A DNA stretch of 64,000 nt from assembly GCF_037975245.1 (NCBI RefSeq), contig NC_092568.1, positions 36,106,001 to 36,170,000 of the forward strand. Reading direction: 5' to 3'. A model generated the notes under the pieces. It had not been told where the DNA came from and made no database searches. It saw only the letters and a program-made list of their open reading frames with translations. A program made the position numbers and the translations under genes. Below are positions 14,330 through 27,556 of this stretch, piece by piece; within the stretch, counting starts at the first letter, position 1, and every line of letters begins with the position of its first letter. Origin of the DNA: Apostichopus japonicus (Eukaryota > Echinodermata > Holothuroidea > Aspidochirotida > Stichopodidae).

Positions 14330-17109
14330 TGATCGCACATTTGGTACATCAGGGACGTCGTTTGTTCGCTGTTATCGATCAGAAGTTATTAATTTACTGA
14401 ACGCCATTCGACGATAATGGCAATGGTTGAGTAAGCGCAATGCCATAACCTACTTTATATACTTCAGACAGTCAGAAATCATTTAGAGATGATAAGCCTC
14501 TTCCAATCCGTTTATTGATCAAGAAGATTATTACAAATCATTTGACAGACCTGATTGAAACCTTATCTCTAGGCAATCTTCTTCGCGACTGCCCGTTGTG
14601 CATATGCTTGGAATGTTTTTAATAGTGTTCGGTCACTAAACTAAACCAGTGGATAACATTTTTGAGGATTAAATTGTTGGATTAACAGAGATCAAGTAGG
14701 CTTACCACTGTGGCAAGAGTTGTATTTTGGCCAGCAGTGATAAAGACATCGGGGAAAAAAAACCATTTGTCAATCTTTATCTAGTGTCATATATACATAA
14801 GTCATATTTTGGTGTCTTCGAATGACCCCCAAAAGCCACAAATCACAATATGTCAACCCGTCGTTTCTAACCATATGTTTTCTGTATATGATAAAGGTTA
14901 AAGAAAGGCGTGTAGTTGTGTATCTAGTATTGAAATCAAATCTAATTGGAAAAGTAAAACTCGTGGTTATAATTGCTTCCTGTATAATGTCTTTAGTTGT
15001 CTTTAGAAGAAAGCTAAGATACAATATTTTCAATTCTTTTTTTAAACTTAATCCAAATGTGTTAATACTGTTTGTAAACTATTTACAAGTGGCATTTCGT
15101 GCCTGATGACACGATTAATAGCTTAACTTACTATTTTTGCTATCTTTTACCATAATTGTATGTCTATAATACAATTTTTTAATAACGCACGTGATACCCG
15201 ATGACTGTTTGAGGTGGCGGTTGGGGTAAAGATACAAATATTTTTTTTTATTTTAAGATATAAGACCCCCCTCCTCAATTGTACCCCCACTTCCACCCCC
15301 CCCCCCACACCACACACATACATATAATTTGACAAGATTTTGTCGTTCCTTGCGGCCATCCAATGAAGATGACTACATTATATTTCTATTGCATGCTTAC
15401 ACCATTTTTGTTAATACGGTTTTAACATATTACTCTTTTTCAGTTGTATTGGATTTGATCATATAACCATTGCCAATTAGTAAAATATATAGTGCCATCT
15501 TATAAGTCTACTTTGGTAACCTTCAATTTAATTAGACAATCTTTTTGTTTTACAAACACGCTCTATTCACCATTGAATAACCTGAGTTTTCATTGAAATG
15601 TTTTGTAAATGTACGATGTTTTACACGACAAAATATAGGCTAGGCTAGGTTTATTTTGTTTGATAATGTGGTAGGTCTAACGTTAGTGTTTACGTTTTGG
15701 TTTGTAAAGTACTGCCACTGTCATGATTGTAAGCATCGTATGCATCAAACTAATATTTTAGCTATAAGAACAACAGTGCTGAAACTATCTGACGTGGGAG
15801 AGATTTTAAACTTGTAAATGCAGCCCATTGCTTTAATTTCGTTTTGTGTCGATTTGTAACGTTGTGTCGTATTGACTCAAGCCATGCAATGTTTACATAT
15901 ATGTAGATAACCCTCGATCTAACACAGAGCTCTATGAGGTGACCATCAGCTTAGTCCAGTGCACATTGGTATGTGTGTCCCACCAGGGGCGCAAATGCAA
16001 AGTTTTGCACTTGTAAATGGGGGAGGGGGGTGTTATGTCGCCGAGGATGGCAAAAAAGATGGTGCATAGATGCAAAGTGGTGCTATATTTTGCCTCTTTT
16101 GAAACAATTAGGAACAAATTTTCGTACTGTTCACAAACAATGCTATAAGATTATTTACTGTACACTAGAATGCTTTATGTCATATTCTTTCCGCTAGTCA
16201 AACTAGAGGGCGGTAGTCTGCGTTATAATGATCACGCAAAATTTACGTAGTATACATTATTTTCCATCTATATATGTAACAATGAACACACGCAAACCAC
16301 GTTAGTTGCGTAGATATTACAAATTTAAATTCTGACTTCATTAAGTGTATTTAATGGATTTTTGTTTTTCATTCAATTAATATACATTCAAAAGACCCGG
16401 TGAACGTGTTATATTTCATGTACTATGGAAATGAAATATTATGAATAATCTGTCACTGAATGGTTCTTAACACAATTTTTCGTTACAATTGTTTGCTCCA
16501 CTCATCAAAAGTGAAAATAGAGTAGTGGAATGATATTGCTTATGGGAACTAGCCAAAAGTCATCTCAAGCCGCCCTGTTTGTGGTTAAAAGTTCATTCAT
16601 AAACACGCTTGATTTTGCTTCCCTTCTAGCAGCTGAATGCTTCGATCAATTACGTCAATTGAATGGAATTCCGTTCAGATACCCTTGGGGAAATGTTTTG
16701 AAGATTACGTTGAAATCCATTAAACACGAAAAGCTGACTTAGACTCGGTCTCGGTATCTATCTATCTATCTCTCTCGCTTTCTACTTCTCTCTCTCTCTC
16801 TTTGTAGCCAGAATTGTTTATTGACAGGTGAGTCTACTTCCGTTTGAAGTTAAAACTATTGCACTAAACTTGTGACACACACAGGAAGTGACGTAGGATT
16901 TTGTTTTGCTTTAATTAATCGGCGTGATAACATGTAAGTGTAACGCTATTATTTGCACACAAGCAGGAGACGACAGGCGGAAATATTGAGGCTTGTCGAT
17001 ATGAAGAGCTAACGGAGGGTAATTTATATTCAATTTATATGCAACAGACAGTGATGCACTCAATAAATTGTAAAGTACAACAAATTGGAAAGCATGTTGT
17101 ACGTGCAAA
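11961..17109. other. Non-coding stretch
   Basis: No convincing exon. G/C runs at 13848-13865 and 15293-15307, a CT/CTAT tract at 16752-16801 and one (TA)n tract. The segment near 15984 (CCAGGGGCGCAAATGCAAA) may be a fragment of a dispersed repeat. Confidence 0.55.
14290..14325. repeat. (TA)n microsatellite
   Basis: 36 nt of TA with no recognisable SINE head to its left. Confidence 0.95.
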
Positions 17110-17385
17110 TTTAACTAGATCTTATATATAGTATGTAGGAGTATATATGTATTATATGTAGTATATACATTTAGTATATATATTTAGTGTTTATATGTAT
17201 AATATATATATATATAGGCTATATATATGCTATATATATAGGCTATATATATGCTATATATATGCTATATATAGGCTATATATAGGCTACATATATATAT
17301 GTATATATAGGCTATATATAGGCTAAATTTAAGACTATATATAGCCTATATATATATAGCCTATATATAGGCGATACATATATGT
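17110..17385. repeat. TATATAGGC array with inverted halves
   Basis: Left part repeats GGCTATATATA; after about 17325 the same motif appears inverted (TATATAGCC), so 17302-17324 can pair imperfectly with 17343-17371. The flanks are TA-rich. Confidence 0.8.
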
Positions 17386-19020
17386 CAGTGAGTTGGAAAA
17401 TCGAGATTGGTGTCAATTATTAGATACGAGTAATGATATTGCTAGTATTCATATACATTAATTTTTTTGTAAATGAATCGAATTGGCTTTCAAAATATGC
17501 CCATTATCATATAATTATAGCTCTCAACACGTCCATCGGGACTATGATATAAGCAGTATCATGTCATCCGGTAATTAAAATCACACAGAACCCTTGAAGA
17601 GAAATCCTTGCCCGATCAGTTATACCCGAGGAAGAATTTGCATCATTCGGTTTCTACAAAAACCTGCAACAAAAACACAGTCTCGGATTCAAATCGCCTG
17701 ATGTATAGGGACGTTGAGGTTTTGTAATTTACCAACAACTACTACTGCATATAGAAAATAACGTCAACGGTAATATCTAAAATAGCCATGGCATGCATGG
17801 GCTTGACTTTATTAAATTAAACTGCTGACATCAAGAAATTTAAGTATGCTCCATCTGTTTGAGTTTTTTCAGGGAGTTAGTAAGAATTTAATCTTGGATA
17901 CGACCTCAGCAGTTAAAATATGGATTGACAAAATTTGCAGGTAACCTCACTCCCGAGCTTACGTAGTCTTGATTGAAGTTTCAATGCATTTTAATTACAT
18001 ATTAAAATAATCTGAAACAAAAATAATCAAAACTGAAAGAGATCTGGCGGTGTTTTTTTCTTCTTTCTTTTTCTTCTCCTTTTTTCCTTTTTTTCTTTTT
18101 TTCTTTTTTTCTTAATGTTTCATCTTCCTCTTCTGTTTTGTTCAGTCTCTATTAATTACTGTTGGAGTTTTGTGACGCACAATTATTTCGTAGAAGTTTG
18201 TTCAAGATTTAATTTCATAAATTTTGTGACTGACGTAAACTATATAACAAAGAAATATGAAAATGCTTTCCACGATGTATATACTGTCTATGCATCACTT
18301 GTGATTGCAAACATTGCGATATGTTATTAACATAAACTAACAGTTAAACGATAGATTTCTTTACTCCATAACTGACATAATCAAACAGAGAGAAGATTAA
18401 ACTATAGATTAAGCCCCCCAAATGTGATATTTTATTTCGACGCAGCTCCGAATATATAAACCAAAATTGCACATTATATATGGCAACCATCTATAGCTTC
18501 AGTTTGGCGTAAGAGGATGATATCACGTGATACATATATATAACACTGGTTATTTGTTTTTTCGTATATTAGTTGCAATACTTCTCAATTAGCGTGTGTT
18601 GCACCCAATACACAGACAGAACACAGTAACTACTGTAAATGTTAAAATTTGATCCAAAGAAAAAACTGGTTTGTGCTATAAATCAGTTGCATGTGCTATT
18701 AGGATTATATATTAATAACTGAGGATATTTATAACCCCCCCCCCCCAAAAAAAAAAAAATCCAGTTTGATGCATTTGTTGGGATTACACATATTCTCAGT
18801 TCTTATACTGTAAACCTAATAGCACATGTTACCGAATTATCACATTTATCAGCACGATCCAGTTTTTTACTGTGGTACAAAATTGTAAGATTTAGTTACT
18901 TGTAACCGCTGTGTGAATCGACTGTGTAAAGTGACAGACTTCAGTCCAGGTAGGATAATAGAGAGTTTGACATGAGGTCTTCCGATAGCCGAACAACGCA
19001 AACTGACCTACATATATGGT

Positions 19021-19492
19021 ATTATTATCGTCATCGTCATTGTCTTCATGTTCATCGTCATCGTCACAATTGTTGTCATCGTCGTCGCCATCGTTATCGT
19101 CATAGTCGCCGTTGTCGTCTTTGTCATCGTCATCGTCACCATCATTGTCACCATCTTCTTCATCGTCTTCGTCCACGTCACCATCATAGTCATCGTCATC
19201 GTTATCGTCATCGTCACCATCATTGTCATCGTCGTCATCGTTATCGTCATAGTCACCGTCGTCGTCTTTATCATCGCCACCATCATTGTCACTATCTTCG
19301 TCATTGTCTTCGTCCACGTCACCATCATCGTCATCGTTTTCGTCATCGTCGCAATCGTTGTCATCGTCGTCGTCATCGTTATCGTCATATTAACCATCGT
19401 CGTCTTTGTAATCGTCATTGTCACCATCATTGTCACCATCTTTTTCATCGTCTTGGTCCACGTCACCATCATCGTCATCGTCACATCATAAA
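19021..19492. repeat. GTC/ATC (GAC/GAT) triplet array with ~144-bp higher-order unit
   Basis: Repeats of TCATCG/GTCATC type over ~470 bp. GTCCACGTCACCATCAT-like blocks lie at 19171, 19312 and 19456 (spacing 141 and 144), so the array grew by block duplication. Frames on both strands are open (Asp-rich on minus) because the repeat is triplet-based. No start context, splice site or non-repeat coding flank supports a gene. Confidence 0.92.
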
Positions 19493-19945
19493 ATTCGTCA
19501 CTTTCCAAGGACACTAGAACATAGAAGTTTTTAATAGACATTATGACAGCTGATGGTGTGGGCACATTCAATTTAGGCCACCATGACCTTTTAGAATTTG
19601 ATGTAGCAGGGGTCAACGTTTAGAATGGTGCCTCCTCCCCCCCCCCCCACCCCCACCCCTCCCTCAAGCCATCTGCAAGCTCTCGCTGCGGAATCTATGA
19701 CACCGTGCATGCGCACTCCAATCCCTTTGAAATGGGTATCACTCATACATCCTGATATAGGCTATGAAGAGATTAGAAGGGGAAAAAAACACGACTTAGC
19801 ACGTCAGTTTTCGACTTGTGCCAGATTCTCTCCAGGAATGTGTCACATTCATGATTCAACAAATCCCCTGTTTGACTATCATCACTGACAAAGTGAAGAT
19901 AGGTTCATAATGTGTAGAACACAATGCTTAGGAAGCTAGCATATA

Positions 19946-20051
<106 letters not shown>

Positions 20052-21129
20052 GTTATAAGACCTGGGGCTTAAACGTCCCCGGTCACCGAAGACACCGAAC
20101 TTAACAATCTCGTAATCAGAAATGTCTCCAAGCTCGTGACTTTTATCTCAATGAGATCATTTCCTTAAGCAGGTTAATACAAAGTGTTACGTTAAATTTA
20201 CAATTTAATCAGACTTAGTGACGCCTTTTCCGGCCAGATTCGTAACATTTAGTTTGATACAAAAAGTGCTTTATATCATTTTACTTTAAAGACTTTCTTA
20301 TTAAAACCAAACAGTAAAAGATACAATATGTACATATAATATATATATATATATATATCCTCACATTGTGACACATGATGTTACTTCAAAAACCGATGCC
20401 TGCTTGAAGACAAGGCAAGTTATTGCGTGTGTATATTGACAGAAAGTTTGCAAGTGTGTTAAAGCTTTCAACGCCATCTGAGGGTACTCAAATCAAAACT
20501 GACAGGATAATCAAATTTTAATTCCAGTTCATCAAGGGCTTTAGACCGCCATGTTACGTTAATTATTTGTTCTTCTCAAATACACCTGCCGTCGCTCTCA
20601 AACATATGGGATGACTTATTCCGACTTCTCATCGATATGATTTTAATTCTCGCATTATGTTATTTCAGAAAACCATTTATTAGAGGATAATATTTTCAGC
20701 CACGAAAGTTAATGTTTTGATATGTTGCAGATTGTTAAAAAGCACTGCTATCGATCCAGGTTGTACTTCATTTAGCACGTTTACAACTTTTAGGAATGGC
20801 CCTTTAAATCATCTGAGGCTCATCAAGTAAAGTGACTGGACTACTTAGTCTAACACAGAGACTATAAGCTCCTATACGGTCCACAGGTATACCGAGGAAA
20901 ACTCAAAAGGAAAACGAAGAACTTATGATCCAAATAACATGACGTTTGAAACAAAGGAGAACAATAACAAAAGAGATCAATATTGTTGAACGCCATCCAA
21001 TCGTATATACTCTGTTGTTTATGTAAAGGAAAGTTATGGTTAAATTAATTAGAACTCATAAGAAAAACAATGGATTAATATTGATATTTAGGCCTGTACA
21101 GGGCAGCTGACGTCATCATCAGATTAGAG

Positions 21130-21480
21130 CAGGGGGTCCCTATGTGGGGTGCATGAACCCCAGGGGTGCGTGAGTCCATCCCAGGGGGTTCGTGAGATTC
21201 AAAACTAGAGTACTTTTTGTTGAGCTAATATCTGATATGTCATATAATTTAGTAATGTACAAAAGTCGTACCTATCGACAAACTCTTTTCGCGTTCCATA
21301 CGCATATGTTGCCATGGTAGTACCGTGCCATGCATGTAATACTTGATCTTTTACGAAGCACTGTTATGCGTATTATATAATATAATAATGACTCAGAATG
21401 TGTCTCGAAAAGTTGGGGGTTCGTGGACAACTCTGACATCCACAGGGGGTTCGTGGAGGAATAAAGTTAGGGAAACCCTG
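21130..21480. mobile_element. hAT-like MITE, 351 bp, with 8-bp target-site duplication
   Basis: Left end CAGGGGGTCCCTA and right end the inverse of CAGGGTTTCCCTA (11 of 13 match). Flanks are GATTAGAG (21122-21129) and GGTTAGAG (21481-21488), a 7-of-8 duplication. A 'gggggttcgtg' motif recurs near both ends, at about 21184, 21416 and 21445. No coding capacity. It belongs to a different subfamily from the element at 5218. Confidence 0.8.
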
Positions 21481-23880
21481 GGTTAGAGGATAAGATTAGT
21501 GTATATTCAAAAGATGAATATCTTGTCAGTAGGAATAGCCACAGGAACATACTAGTATTCATGTTGTATATATATGTGTGTGTATGCGTGTGTTTATTTT
21601 GCTCGGAATGTGGCATAGTTTGTCTAACATTCTGCCTGATGTAATACTTTCCAGTTGCTAATGATTCGGTAATGTAATGTGTATGTTCATGTATCAGACG
21701 ACCAGTATATAATCAAACGTCGTAACAGACTATAATTACTCTTAACGATTTTGCTTTATTGAATTATGAAGTTGAAGAGAAAAATTGCCTTCTCATGCAA
21801 ATGACAGGGTACATATATATCTCATGTCTAAGTAAATATTATTGAACCGTCAATATGTTAAGGTCTTGTTGGTGTGCCGTCAACATGATTACATCTGTTT
21901 GTAGATATAGAAGTAATTATTTTATTTAACAAAATGATCAATTGTGCAGTTAATATATTAACAATTTACGACAAAATGGCAACTTCATTGAAGGAATCCA
22001 ACATTTTTGCGCGACAAAGTGACAAAATGGTCATTTATCTAATGTCATCAATTTAACATTATTTTCGTTAATTGGCAATCATTTAGCTGTATATGTAATT
22101 AAACTGCATTATGAAAAGACGAGAAACTTGGTAATAAGTTAATATTAATAACAAAAGTAATAAATTGGTGTCGATATGAAATCGATTCGTTAAACCACCA
22201 AGAGCATATTGTTACAGTGTTAATGTAAGACCACTGGAGTTCAGATCGGGATCAAGATGTTTGGGGTTTTTATTTTTCCTTCGTCTCCACGTTCTATCTG
22301 GGCGACTTTTTCTTTAAAAAAAGGGTAAATCGATTCATTACAAAAACAAAATCCTCTTAATTGGACACTCCAATTCAATCAATGGACATGTTCACATCAT
22401 AATTTCTCTCCTGAAGCTGCGAGCCTATGGTTGGTAAAGTTTGTATAAGACACCAACATTTGGTAATGTTTTAAAGCTAAGAGGCTGACAGCTAAGGTCT
22501 AACTCAGGGGACGTTTTCTAATCCTTGCGACATTTTGAATTTATCTACCGACGTTTTTAAGGATACGAACACGTCTCTCGTTTGTCTGTCAGAGAGAGAC
22601 ATCGCAGATACCAAAGGGAGTATAGCCTAGAGCAGTCCGCACTTTCAACCTGTCATTGTGCACGTAATTTCTCACTTACGGCGACGAAGATTGCGTAAAT
22701 GCATTTCACGACAGTTTTACACAGCATTGTTGCAAGGAAAGTATCTAACTGGTAAAATGTACAGACGATGTTACTAACAAGATGGATACATGGATCTCAT
22801 GCGTCGTTATTATCATTCATATTGGTACATGTAAACAATATATAGTGTTTTATCCCTAATGAAATCTTGTATTTGAAAAGTATATAGATGAACGACACGC
22901 AACTTCTTTTTACTCTTATGATAATAATAATACTAATAGGTTTTCCCCCTAAATAATGTTTTCACGATCAATCAACATCGTACACATTACAATTATGCAT
23001 TGCAAAAACAAAAATTGTATGGTCTGTTACATATTCAAGCATCAAGCATCTGCAGTTAATGTCGGAAAATTTATAAAGCGCAAAACACAAAAATGTTTTA
23101 AAGCGTTAGACAAAGAAAAATATGAACAACTAAAGACAAATACAAAGAAGACCGCAACAAATATTTAAATAAATAAGTTTAGATATGAAAGTAGTCGTTT
23201 ATTAGTCATTTTATTTGTGAGACCCTTTATGTAGTTCCGTGAGTATCATATGAAATACTTATTTGCTCAAGAGAGTTGGTTAATCTTTTGATTGGAAGAT
23301 TAATCTCATTATATAATATAAAATCAGTTCTGTCTGTGTGTTTGGCTTTATTACCAGATGATTCAAGTAACCATGTATATACCTTCTTCGTAAACTAAAC
23401 AATAATCACCTCATTATCGCATTTAAGAATAACGCTAAGAAAATCTAAGAACGAAGATGCAGTTTTCCGTGTAAAGAATGAACCTATATACTCTGCATGA
23501 TTGTACTAAAGCAATCACAGATCTTGAGGGCCTCCAATAGGTTGAATACTTTCAGAAATGATCATTTTATGCCACCAGATTTTTTTCATTTCAAAAAATA
23601 TGGCCTACTGTAAAATTAAATTCTTTTGTAGTTATATGACCCACCGTATACTCCCGTTGTAACCAAATGAATGTTATACAGACGAGGTGTATTGATTTTC
23701 ATCTCAATCATTTGATCAGTAATTCTCCAAATTTTAACGATATACAGATAATTTTCGTTTTATCTCGCTTACCATTCTTTTGCGTGTTTCGCGGTTTGTT
23801 TTAACACGGGTTGCTATATAGACCGGATATATCCACAATTGACAAGTTATTTTTGGATATCTCAGACAGATGTGGTAAAG

Positions 23881-24742
<862 letters not shown>

Positions 24743-24753
24743 ATATTTATATG

Positions 24754-26815
24754 TACGCCAATTACTTATAAAGTTCTATTGTTATTTTACTTCATTTCAA
24801 CAGACGGAATTTAACTTTTATAGTTAGCTTGGAGAAAGATCCAGAGAATAGCAGACTAATGAATGGATTTTATACGCTTGGCGGCAACCCTTGATGCCAA
24901 AGGTAAGATTAAAACATTTTCTAAGCAATTAACCATAACCCTATTTACTTTACCCAAGAATAATCACGCCTGTGTCTCTCTCTTTGTCTGTCTGTCTGTG
25001 TTATGAATAATCTTCTTTTGTTTTGTTTTATTCCAGAATGTATGTTTGTGCATCACATTACGCTATCAATAGGCCCTCTAAGGATGAAAATTAGAGCAAA
25101 TATTTAGAAAACATCTCCCCCATCTCATTCTTCATCTTCTTCTTCTTCTTTTTCTTTTTCCCTCTTCTTTTTTTCTTCTTCGATTCGTTAAATGTTAAAG
25201 ACCTTGAAAACTTACTGCTTGACCGAACGAGATGATGAGAGCTAGGTAAAAAAGATTGTCTTCATTAATATGGAAAAACAGTTCAAATTAAGTCATTTTC
25301 GAGTACCTCAAAAAGTGGTGTTCGTGCTAACCGATGAGATCTTCAGACATAGAAGTGACGGATGCAAAAAGATATCACGCTTCGTTTTGAATTTTCACAA
25401 CCAGCAGGGTGATCGCTCTTGTGTGAATGTCTTTGTCGAGTGTTGAGGCGACAACTTCCGGTGACATTTTAAAGCAAAGAAAATCAAGGTTTTAAGTTTA
25501 GGGCGTTGGGGGGGGGGGGGGGGGAACTATAACAACAAAACACAAAATGTGTAAAATACTGACTTGAAAAAAAAAAGAGAAAAAAACAACATGAAAAGAA
25601 ACACAGCCCTGTGATCTGATTGTAAATTATCATTTTCGACGTAAGAAAATTCCCGAAGGGGAGATATTTTATGACGATGCTACCGCTTGTTTTGTCCTCT
25701 CACAATGTGCAGACTTTAGTTCTATAGATATCGTACACACAATTGAAATTCTGGTTGGAAAACACCAGTATAAAGTTAGCCATAGAAACCTGTCTGAAAT
25801 GCGACCTAAACAAATTTATCATTTGAGTCACGTGTTCAAAGGCAAGCAATCAGCGATAGCTAAATACCCATTGTTTTCCAATCAGAGGGCTCGATTAATT
25901 TGGACGGTTCGGAAAATTCTGTAAGCTTATAGACTATGTATGCCTAGAACGCATAATACACAGTATATACCTTGTCATATATTGGGTACTGCCTTTTGTA
26001 TGCTTTCGTAGAATAAGGTAATCAAATTTGCGATTATTATTATTTCAGTATTTTGAGTTGAAGTACAAAGTATTGGTAACTATAGTAACCGTTGGTTGTA
26101 CTTGCCTATATGTGGCTTAACTTGTTCAATTATTTGACATTTATCTTTCGTTCATGTGACAATTACACGCTTGCCTCATAATTGTTTGTGAACACCTGGA
26201 AAAGAGGAGGTTTGATTAAAGTCGGTGTTCCTCCCCGATCGTCAAATTGGTATGTCTCCAAATGAGCATCTGCACTAGGCTTTCTAACTCTGGAGATTCT
26301 ATTAACTAAACTAACATTATCCCTACCATGAAAGCACGACGGTAGTGTTTCTCCATTAACAGCCGATAAAGCCGTTGAAAATACTGTAAGTATTGACAGC
26401 TATCTCTCTAGCTCTCTGCTTGAAGTACTAAATATGATTTCAAAATCAGGTTAGCGAAAAACATCATTGATTACTCATTTTAGTTCAATAAAATTCTCTT
26501 GAGCTCTTTAATCACACCCTTGTTGGGACTCATTGGGGAGGATGATGAGGCAACAGTCGGTACAACCATTGATACTATATATTGCAGATCGGAAGCCAAT
26601 TGGGACAATTTTAAGTCTAAATGGTACTTTTAGCTCTCATATTTCAAAGTTCCCGTATTGACAATATCAACACTTGCATACTATTTACATTAGATGTTAG
26701 TTAACTGTTCAAGATGGCAATAGGGTTGCCTTTCATCGTGACCTGATGGTACCATAAAGAGATGTGTTATTGTTTTCTGAGATAATTAACGAATCATTAT
26801 CCTAGTCTGAAATTC
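24754..26815. other. Non-coding stretch
   Basis: Contains a CTT-rich tract at 25130-25183 and a run of about 18 G at 25507-25524. No gene seen. Confidence 0.6.
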
Positions 26816-27450
26816 TCATACCATATCATACTACACTACACCACACCACACCAAACCAAACCATACCTCACCCGCACCATATCATACCATCCAATACCAT
26901 ACCACACCATACCTTAACATACCATACCATACCATACTATACCATACCATACCCATACCCATACCATGCCATACCCATACCATACCATACCATACCACAC
27001 CATACAATACCATACCACATCATACCTTAACATATCATACCATTCCATACTATACCATACCCATACCATACCATACCACACCATACAATACCATACCACA
27101 CCACACAATACCATACCACACCATACCTTAACATATCATACCATTCCATACTATACCATACCCATACCATACCATACCATATCATACCATGCCATACCAT
27201 ACCATACCATACCGTACCACACCATACCTTTACATATCATACCATACCATACCATACCATATCATACCATACCATACCATACCATACCACACCATGCAAT
27301 ACCATACCACACCATACAATACCCATACTATACCATACCATACCATTCCACACCATACCTCAAAATATCATACCACACCATACCACACCACACCATACCG
27401 TGCCGTACCGTACCGTACCACACCACAACACACCATACCATAACATAATT
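26816..27450. repeat. CCATA pentanucleotide satellite with higher-order structure
   Basis: About 630 bp of CCATA units with CCACA, CCATT and CCGTA variants. The block starting CCTT(A)ACATA recurs at 26912, 27025, 27126 and 27227, with a CCTCAAAATA variant at 27358. Spacings are 113, 101, 101 and 131 bp, so segments of about 100 bp were duplicated as blocks. Confidence 0.95.
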
Positions 27451-27483
27451 TGAACAAGCATACAATGGTAAATGTCATATAAC

Positions 27484-27556
27484 TGTCTCTGACCCTTTGA
27501 ACAACTTTTGTTGATATTGGCGCTATATAAATGTTTCTGATTGATTGATTGATTAT
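27484..27556 (+). mobile_element. Truncated L2-type LINE/SINE 3' tail
   Basis: The sequence contains TTGGCGCTATATAAATG followed by (TGAT)n, the same kind of tail as the SINE at 11640-11960. Only the tail is visible; the 5' side runs into the end of the CCATA satellite at about 27450, so this is a 5'-truncated insertion or the satellite expanded up to it. Confidence 0.6.

Noticed and set aside
18892-19616. Several overlapping Asp-, His- or Val-rich frames on both strands
   Set aside because: Triplet repeat keeps all frames open; no independent sign of a gene.
26914-27448. Tyr/His/Pro-rich frames in the CCATA array
   Set aside because: Pentanucleotide repeat without stops in these frames; not coding.
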